From Macrolepiota albuminosa (Eukaryota; Basidiomycota; Agaricomycetes; Agaricales; Agaricaceae), in NCBI GenBank assembly GCA_027475525.1, contig JAMWFC010000055.1, positions 186,001 to 250,000 of the forward strand: a stretch of DNA of 64,000 bases, given 5' to 3'. Positions 58,001 through 64,000 of this stretch are shown in pieces. The notes below the pieces were generated by a model. The model saw only the letters and a program-made list of their open reading frames with translations. It ran no database searches and had not been told where the DNA came from. Both the position numbers and the translations under genes were made by a program. Within the stretch, counting starts at the first letter, position 1, and each line of letters opens with the position of its first letter.

Positions 58001-59002
58001 CCTTTAGCGTGACATTGCCGCTGAAACTGTTAAACCCTGTACGATATCTAGATCAAAGTAAGACCGGAAGAGTTGCAATCCACACCATCCATAGTCACGT
58101 TTTTGTCGAAGGAAAGCCCTTTCGCCACTGGAAATTTGAGCGCTTGTACCTTTAGGTTCGAGCTCTTCAGACGCCAGGTGAAGTTCTGCGATGTGATCAG
58201 TTGAGTGGAAAACCGGCCAAAGGCGCTTTCATCTGTAATCATAAAGGTGCTAGTCGCGTTGATTAAGGCTCTTTTGTCCTTAGCAAATAGTGTGTCGAAC
58301 GTCAACGTTCCGATCTTTGTTTCCGTAAATTCATCCTCAAACCAGGATACTTCGACGGGTTCTGGGAATTCAATCCTGGAAGAAATGATTCCTGTGTGTG
58401 TGACCTAAAGAAAATGCGTCAAACGGATAAGTCTGATATTCATCGATGCCCATCATACATTCCCCTGCAAAGATAATTGGAAGCTAATGACATTATCAAA
58501 ATAATGACCTTCATAAAAATCAGAGTTGCACGAACGTGTCATTCTGAGGGTGCGAGATCATTGCTGCATCGATTTCGAGCATAGTCCGGTTGATTACAAG
58601 TTGAATGATCGCTCGGACAACAGGGAATAATATGATAAACAAAAGCGCGATAGCCAACGGGACCAGGATGAGTGAAGAGATGATGAACCACCGCCTTCTG
58701 TAAAATGGCTTGTTGGCAGTGGGCTGGTGTGGCGCTTGCGTTTGGTCAGATCCTTCATTGATCCTCGTACCATCTGCTGGTGGCACGACACCCGCTGCAG
58801 TGGTTCGTGCCACTCCAGCTCCTTCAGAGAAATGAGATCCAGCAGGAAGGACACCGTGGCCTACGAATGTTTCGACAAAAGGATGTGTGAAATGAACTCA
58901 TCACAAACCTCTTAACGAAGCTGCCGAACCCAAGCTCTGGGTACTTCCATTGGCACTTTCCTGGATACCAATGCTGCGTCGCGCGGGACGAACTTCTTCC
59001 AT
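49071..59002 (-). CDS. Large single-pass membrane protein with repeated DUF3712-like modules
   Basis: A very large multi-exon gene. The N-terminus (MEEVRPARRSIGIQESANGS) is cytosolic and polar, followed by a basic stop and one transmembrane helix (RRRWFIISSLILVPLAIALL; near 58620-58700). The rest is predicted to be lumenal or extracellular and made of beta-rich modules. The same signature recurs: LQLPSDNPAGGINF (near 57965-58005), FDLPSNDPSGGIRL (near 54650-54690) and FKLPSDDPAGGIHI (near 51430-51470), each between segments like LKGFNGLKG. Such modules occur in DUF3712/LEA_2-like fungal proteins, some of which act at the vacuole. The C-terminus is Ser/Thr/Ala-rich (ends APAASETSSS). About 40 or more introns are implied. 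Duplications J, K and L interrupt it; collapsing L joins FLKRQAEPESLAVVSELFTN to YLNGESSPVKAIG. Function unknown. Confidence 0.75.
52053..52206. repeat. Exact 77-bp tandem duplication J
   Basis: Copies 52053-52129 and 52130-52206 are identical. Inside the DUF3712-like gene. Confidence 0.97.
53158..53311. repeat. Exact 77-bp tandem duplication K
   Basis: Copies 53158-53234 and 53235-53311 are identical. Inside the DUF3712-like gene, at the edge of an exon ending near 53160. Confidence 0.97.
57530..57683. repeat. Exact 77-bp tandem duplication L
   Basis: Copies 57530-57606 and 57607-57683 are identical. Inside an exon of the DUF3712-like gene; one copy restores a continuous exon. Confidence 0.97.
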
Positions 59003-60553
59003 CACCACGAAGTTCTGCGAGGTAGTTGTTGCTGATGAAAACAAAAGCCCCAAACAGAAAACACGAGAAAGAAGGAAAGTTGTGTGATGAGCGCGTTATT
59101 TCCTTAAGTATGCAACCCTCGGGTACCGCTTGTCAAAGAAGGTCAGAGCCGGAAGCCGCTCGAGTGACATTTGAAGACGAAAGAAAATGGAAGCACATGG
59201 TGGGATCCACACTTCGAAGTCACTGGACCTCTGGGTGGAAAATTGTCCAAAGAAGCCATCTCATCAGGGATGCCCTGAAAACCGGCAGTCAGAATTTACC
59301 GAATCACTATGGAATGTTTGTTCAGTGATAATGATGTTCCTACAATAGTACCCCGTGGGGTGCGGGGTAAGGCACAATTTTACATATGTCGGAAGCAACC
59401 CTGCCCAGAACATGTGAGTCCTAACCACGCTGATGCGCGGAGTTGCCGATGAGGAAGGGTGTGAAGGAGGGATCGGTTTGGTTTAATCCAAAAAGGATTG
59501 AGTCCCACACTACTGTAAATAAACAGTGTGCGTAAAAGCATTCCCACCTGGGCTTCTTCGGATGAAGAAGGTTTAAATTCCTCCTGTTTCTCGTCAATGG
59601 GCTCTGGGGACACGACTATGTCGTGGGGTCACAAAACTACCGATACAGGGTAACAATCCTCCAAAAGGAAAAAAAAAGAGGAGGGATCGGTTGCAATTGT
59701 CAAATTAAAACGGATATGTTATGGTTTATTTACCTCCATCATCTAACCAGTAATAGGACATCCAGAATGTATGTATGTCATGTGGTTATAACCAGTAATA
59801 ATTAGTTCTCTGCATAAACGCTTAACTTAAAATCGCATGTGATTCTCAGCCATATCGAACAGATGCATAGCTCCTGGAAATCGGACAGCTGTCAAACTGC
59901 CTACCAAATAGCTGTTGAACGTTTTGAACAGGGGAGGACGATTTGTCGAACTCGATCCCATATGCAAGAATCCTCCGGATCACCGGGCCTCAAAGGAAAT
60001 GAAAGAAACAGCTCGCTCACGTGGAAAAGAGACCAAGGCTGAGCATACGGGTTAGGCCTGGTTAGGTTAGGTGATTAGGCGCCGGCTACATCACATGACT
60101 CTGACTCTGCGTGACACGATGAGGACTCATGAGACCGCAGCCCAAGCTGCTTGTGAACCAGATATTTTAGCTTCTCCAAATGAAAATCCCCAAATCGGGC
60201 TCAGATAAGTTATTTTACTTACTGGCTTATTGGAGCACGATTTGTACAATATAGCATAGCTCAGTAGAAATATCATTTTTTAGATGAAGTCACAAAAAGT
60301 CACCAAAAAGTCATGTGATGTAGCGCATGAACCCTATCGATGCACCTTCCCGGTGTATTCTCGGATCATTGCGCCTAATTATAGATTTCTCCTGTTAAGC
60401 CTCCAAGTATTGGAGACATATTACTAGTCAGACAGGAGCCTGTGTTACAGAAGACAGGAAAACTGCCACTGACGAGAAACAGCTGGTTAAATTCTCGAGT
60501 CGTGCTGATTCACGATAGATAGTTGTTGGAGTCGGGTATATACTTTGCTTTTA
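59003..60553. other. Long intergenic region upstream of the DUF3712-like gene
   Basis: About 1.5 kb without a recognisable gene. It contains short simple motifs: TAACCAGTAATA twice (near 59746 and 59789), GGTTAGG-like words near 60051-60080, and AAAAAGTCA twice near 60293-60314. It is probably the promoter of the DUF3712-like gene and the 3' region of the next gene. Confidence 0.4.
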
Positions 60554-61522
60554 TTATGATGAATTGACAGGCAGGCCGTCGTCGCTGAGTTCCCCCTCTT
60601 CTTTCTCATCAATTACACTAACGTCGCGCGAGGGTTGTTGTGACACAACGATGTTGGGAACCTGTTCCAACTCCATCAGATTTGGTTCTTCCCTGGGTCC
60701 TTCCCTGTCTTGAAAAGGCCTTAGTGCCCCAGCGTAATTCGAGGATGGCGCATCGCTTGCGCTAGAATCTCGTCGTTTCACAGGACCTCGAGATCTTGTT
60801 GCGCGTCGCTCTAGCTGTCTTTCTTCTGGCACTTCTGACAGCGGCTCCGGCGTTGGAGTCACCTCAGGAATGCTCGACTCGAAAGGTACCTCCTCATCTG
60901 CAATAATTTGGTTTGAACCTCGAGGCATGCGTGATCGTTTGGCCGGATACGTCGCGTCACCATCGTCAGCCTCTCGACGCTTCCTCTTAGAACTGACACC
61001 TGTTTTCCTTTTCCGAGGGCTGGACTTGTCTCTAACCTCAATGTCGAAGATAGGACTGGTGGTCGCAAGAGGGAGGGTAGTAGAGTCAACTTCAACTCTG
61101 GCTTCGCGCGACTTCCCTGAGGGCCGACGGACACGTGCAGGTGAACGGATCAAATCATCTGTCCTCACGGGTGTTGGAAGTCCGACGCTGGCAGGGTCTA
61201 GTGGCGGCAGCGATAATGCAAGTCGACCAAGAGGATGGTAAAGAGGAAGCGGGGGAACCATTGGATTCTTTCTGCGTTTTGTGGGAGGAGTCGAGGTGGT
61301 AATCTGGATAGAACTCGCTGAAACTTTGAGGGTGACAGGTTGTGTTTGAGAGGATGACGTGCTTGTACGCTCGATAGTAGACATTGAAAATGGTCCGATG
61401 ATAAAGGATGGGTCCCCAGAAGGCGATCTATACGTCATTCGTGGTTTTCGTCGAAAGGTTGAAGGAGAACGTTCCTGTGTCTCTGACTGTGTAGTTGATG
61501 TGTTGGATGCCGAACTATTCAT
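60554..61522 (-). CDS. Uncharacterised basic, disordered protein (probably nuclear)
   Basis: One uninterrupted frame of 322 residues beginning MNSSASNTSTTQSETQERSP. It is rich in Ser, Pro, Arg and Lys with several candidate nuclear signals (PTKRRKNP, SPRKRKTG, SSKRKRREADD, AKRSRMPRG). The C-terminus is acidic (DEKEEGELSDDG). There is no known catalytic motif. One segment, PLPLYHPLGRLALSLPPLDP, may be a conserved short motif. The frame is open further upstream (to 61717), but those residues look like non-coding 5' sequence. A chromatin or RNA-related role is only a guess from composition. Confidence 0.6.
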   Translation of the reverse strand: MNSSASNTSTTQSETQERSPSTFRRKPRMTYRSPSGDPSFIIGPFSMSTIERTSTSSSQTQPVTLKVSASSIQITTSTPPTKRRKNPMVPPLPLYHPLGRLALSLPPLDPASVGLPTPVRTDDLIRSPARVRRPSGKSREARVEVDSTTLPLATTSPIFDIEVRDKSSPRKRKTGVSSKRKRREADDGDATYPAKRSRMPRGSNQIIADEEVPFESSIPEVTPTPEPLSEVPEERQLERRATRSRGPVKRRDSSASDAPSSNYAGALRPFQDREGPREEPNLMELEQVPNIVVSQQPSRDVSVIDEKEEGELSDDGLPVNSS

Positions 61523-62016
61523 TATAACACGTCTATAGAAACAGAAATCGAGTTGAGCGACAAAGAGAACTGTTCTAAAAGAACAAAGTCGCACTATGGA
61601 GTTTTCAAGATGGTTGATCCTCTTGAGATATATGTAATCCAAAATTGTCCTTCTCAGGTTCAAGTTTGGTACTACTATGAGAGAATCCCCTGTTTGATAA
61701 AGAAAGTACAGAGCCAAGGCGAGATCGTCTGCTTGCCTTTTGAAAACTGGCTCACGGTTGAAGGTAGATCAGCGACAATAATCCCCAACAGGAAACATGT
61801 CCGGCACGTGGGTGGTTAAAGACCGATCACTCGGAAAAAGAAACATGCTATGTCAGTTCTAATGCACCAATTTCTGACAGAGCAAAGCCTTTGATAGTAT
61901 CTTTTTCTATGGTAAAAAGCTGGCCAAAACATTCCCACCAAGAAGGTTCTGACCTCAGCAGTGGATCACATTGATATCATATAAAGAAGTTATTCTAGAT
62001 ACAGCAAAGGTTATAA
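61523..62016. other. Intergenic region
   Basis: Lies between two minus-strand genes: promoter of the gene ending at 60554 and 3' region of the DUF3684-like gene. A plus-strand open stretch (61553-61819) lacks family resemblance and is not annotated. Confidence 0.4.
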
Positions 62017-64000
62017 TCATGCAGATAGAAGCCCTCCTAGACGTATAACATGTTTTTCACAGATGGCGGAGAAATAAAACTCATGTTCGGAGTTATGGGG
62101 TTGAACAAGATTGTGAGCAATTTCATGAGCGAGGGTGAAAAACCTAGACCACATCACACGATTAGTGATGATTGCGGGACGAGAAGAGGGTAGCCTCACC
62201 AAGAAATATATGCTTGATTCAAATTTCCCAAACCGGCATCCTTGTCATCTAGCAGGTCGGTGAATAATTTGACGATAAAACACCATTCAGCAGAACTCAC
62301 GCCACTCTATGTAGTACCGAAGATTGACGAAGATACTACCGTCCCTGTTGAAAGCAATCAGACCACCTCCAAGGTCATAGAAGACATGCAGGCTCGTTAT
62401 TGGAAGGTCATAGACTCTAGAAAGTTTGACAAGTATATGGCTGAATCTCGCAATCGGGTCTTGATGGACGTCAAGAAATTTTTTCTGGTCTGGGACCTCT
62501 GGATAAACTAATATTAGAAAAGCTTCCGCCTAGCTGTGATCGCGAATGACCCACCCTGAGTAAGGTAAACTCTGATATTCCCCACTTCTCCTACAGGACG
62601 GAGGTCAAATGGCAGGTGAAACAACAGAACAGCTGTACCGACCGATAAGATTCAAATCTCCTACTCCTCCAAAAACGTCACAATATCCCTCATCTAGAGA
62701 CTCCCTGACCTGACGCATTTCTTGTCGGTTTCTCAAAAGGTTTCCGGACTCCGGGCGGCATGCCCTGATAGCTAAATCTATGTTTGAAGCTACAGGCATC
62801 GTTGAACCTTGGACAGAAGTCACCTTGAAAGCCATACTTACATATATTCTTGAGCGGAGTGACATGTGGATCGGTACTGGGTGTAATGGGTGATTTATCA
62901 GTCACAGGAGGAATATGAGGCGAGAGTTCAGGAGGTGGTGCCTTCCACCAGAATAAATTCCTGGACGGCGTTGGCTGAGGTTTCATCACTGAGGAAGGTG
63001 TTTTTTGTGCATCAAAAGGTGGCTTCTCTGGAGGTGGCTTGGAGATTAGCGGAACTGGAGCAACTGGAGCAGCAATTGGAGAAGTTAATGGAGTTGTAGG
63101 ATTGGAAGACACTAGATCTCCAGGATTCCGTGTAGGTGGCATCGAGAGTAGTGTCGAATCCATCTCCGCCTTTTCAGCAACCTGCCGCTCAATTTTTTGT
63201 TGCCGAAGGATCCTGTCAACTATGGAGTTCCTTGTAAGCTGTTTTCCAGAAGTCAGATGACTCTACTAATTCTTACCGTTGTAACCTCTTCGCTTCAAAG
63301 CCTTTAAATCTGTTGAAAGAATTGTCATGAATAAAAGAGCATCGTTTGCTCTAGGGGAATCGAAGATCAAGCGGTTGAGAGACATTGAAACCCTTTGAAT
63401 AGATGTTAAGATATTCATGATGACAAACAGAGTTACTCACTCATACATATCGATCTGTGCATTGCCTGCAATCCACAAATGGATTGGGCCTGTATTTCCA
63501 GCACGTATAGCCACTGCAGATGCCTCTTGTTGCCGAGACAGGCGGAGATCACCAAACATTAATGATTTCTTGACAGAAAGCTTGCCAAAGGTCTTGACCA
63601 CAAAGTTGACTTGGGATGTGAGCCACGTATATGAAACACGCGTGCGTGCATGACTGTGCTCATGTAGGAACAGTGGTAATCTTTCTAAGATCAAGGTGCG
63701 TATTTCGGTAGCAGTCTTCGATTGTTTAATCTCTGCAGAAGTCTGATATTCTTCCTTCACCAGAGAACTCAATCGTCGAGACCCCAACTGAGTATAGAAG
63801 GCTGTCATAAAAATGAGACAGTGGTGTTGAAAACCAAATACGACAAACAAACTTTCTAGAATATCCTCTTGGGGTGCCGTAAAAAACGAACCTCCAAATG
63901 CTTGTAAGGCGTGAGTATCGTCAGCAATAATGATTTCTTCTGCTTTTCGGAGGTCATATTGGACGTCCCAATCGTCCTCATCAAAATCATCAAAATCAAC
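62017..64000 (-). CDS. Sacsin-like/DUF3684 (Hsp90-like ATPase family) protein, C-terminal part, with CCCH zinc finger
   Basis: The 3' portion of a large gene whose 5' end lies beyond the window. The visible part resembles fungal proteins with an N-terminal HATPase domain and a DUF3684 C-terminal region. The segment FYTQLGSRRLSSLVKEEYQT near 63760-63810 is followed by ATEIRTLILERLPLFLHEHS, NFVVKTFGKLSVKKSL and ASAVAIRAGNTGPIHLWIAG. A linker (ILRQQKIERQVAEKAEMDST near 63160-63215, then a Pro-rich stretch) precedes a CCCH finger: C-x8-C-x6-C-x3-H in ICKYGFQGDFCPRFNDACSF-KH (near 62785-62850). Then ESLDEGYCDVFGGVGDLNLI and, at the end, FFTLAHEIAHNLVQPHNSEH, EFYFSAICEKH, which looks like a metalloprotease-type HExxH...H motif. 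The reading ends at 62017. Confidence 0.75.

Noticed and set aside
60051..60085. GGTTAGG-like words as a telomere or interstitial telomeric repeat
   Set aside because: Only three imperfect words occur, with irregular spacing and without a TTAGGG array.

Overview
The window is nuclear DNA of a filamentous basidiomycete, probably a mushroom-forming agaricomycete. Nearly every gene is cut by many short introns of about 42-60 nt with GT...AG ends. The gene set is fungal: a STE3-type pheromone receptor, HRD1, a PEX24/29/30-like dysferlin-domain peroxin, GPI18/PIG-V, a TORC2 HbrB subunit, dynamitin, QRI7, AIM41 and RDH54. No prokaryotic, viral or intact transposon genes were recognised. Family calls were made by reading translations by eye; no database search was run.

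Left part (1-29 kb): an HMG-box factor (-), a glycine-rich RRM protein (-), an HMT1/ABCB6-like ABC half-transporter (-), two unrecognised genes (-), NAD kinase (-), a queuosine-salvage (DUF2419/Qng1) protein (-), mitochondrial AIM41 (+), the ER ubiquitin ligase HRD1 (-), a membrane-anchored amidohydrolase (+) and the recombination translocase RDH54/RAD54B (-).

Middle (29-49 kb): a degraded-looking XPG/GEN1-like nuclease gene divergent from RDH54; a compact block of QRI7 (-), HbrB (+) and dynamitin (-); a tRNA-Ser(GCT) (-); an asparaginase (+); the STE3 receptor (+); an EXPERA-domain protein (-); an uncharacterised Ser/Pro-rich protein (+); and a head-to-head PEX24/29/30-like and PIG-V pair.

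Right part (49-64 kb): a ~10 kb multi-exon gene for a single-pass membrane protein with repeated DUF3712-like modules (-), a basic nuclear-looking protein (-), and the 3' portion of a sacsin-like/DUF3684 protein with a CCCH zinc finger (-) that runs off the window end.

The most important observation concerns the sequence itself. Between 31.08 and 57.68 kb there are twelve perfect tandem duplications, all with a period of exactly 77 bp and two copies. They fall in exons, introns and intergenic DNA alike, and shift the reading frame where they hit exons. Removing one copy restores or is compatible with the frame in each gene checked. This is best explained by de Bruijn contigs (k = 77) joined end to end without collapsing their k-mer overlap. 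Eight of the twelve lie within 3.5 kb beside the STE3 gene.
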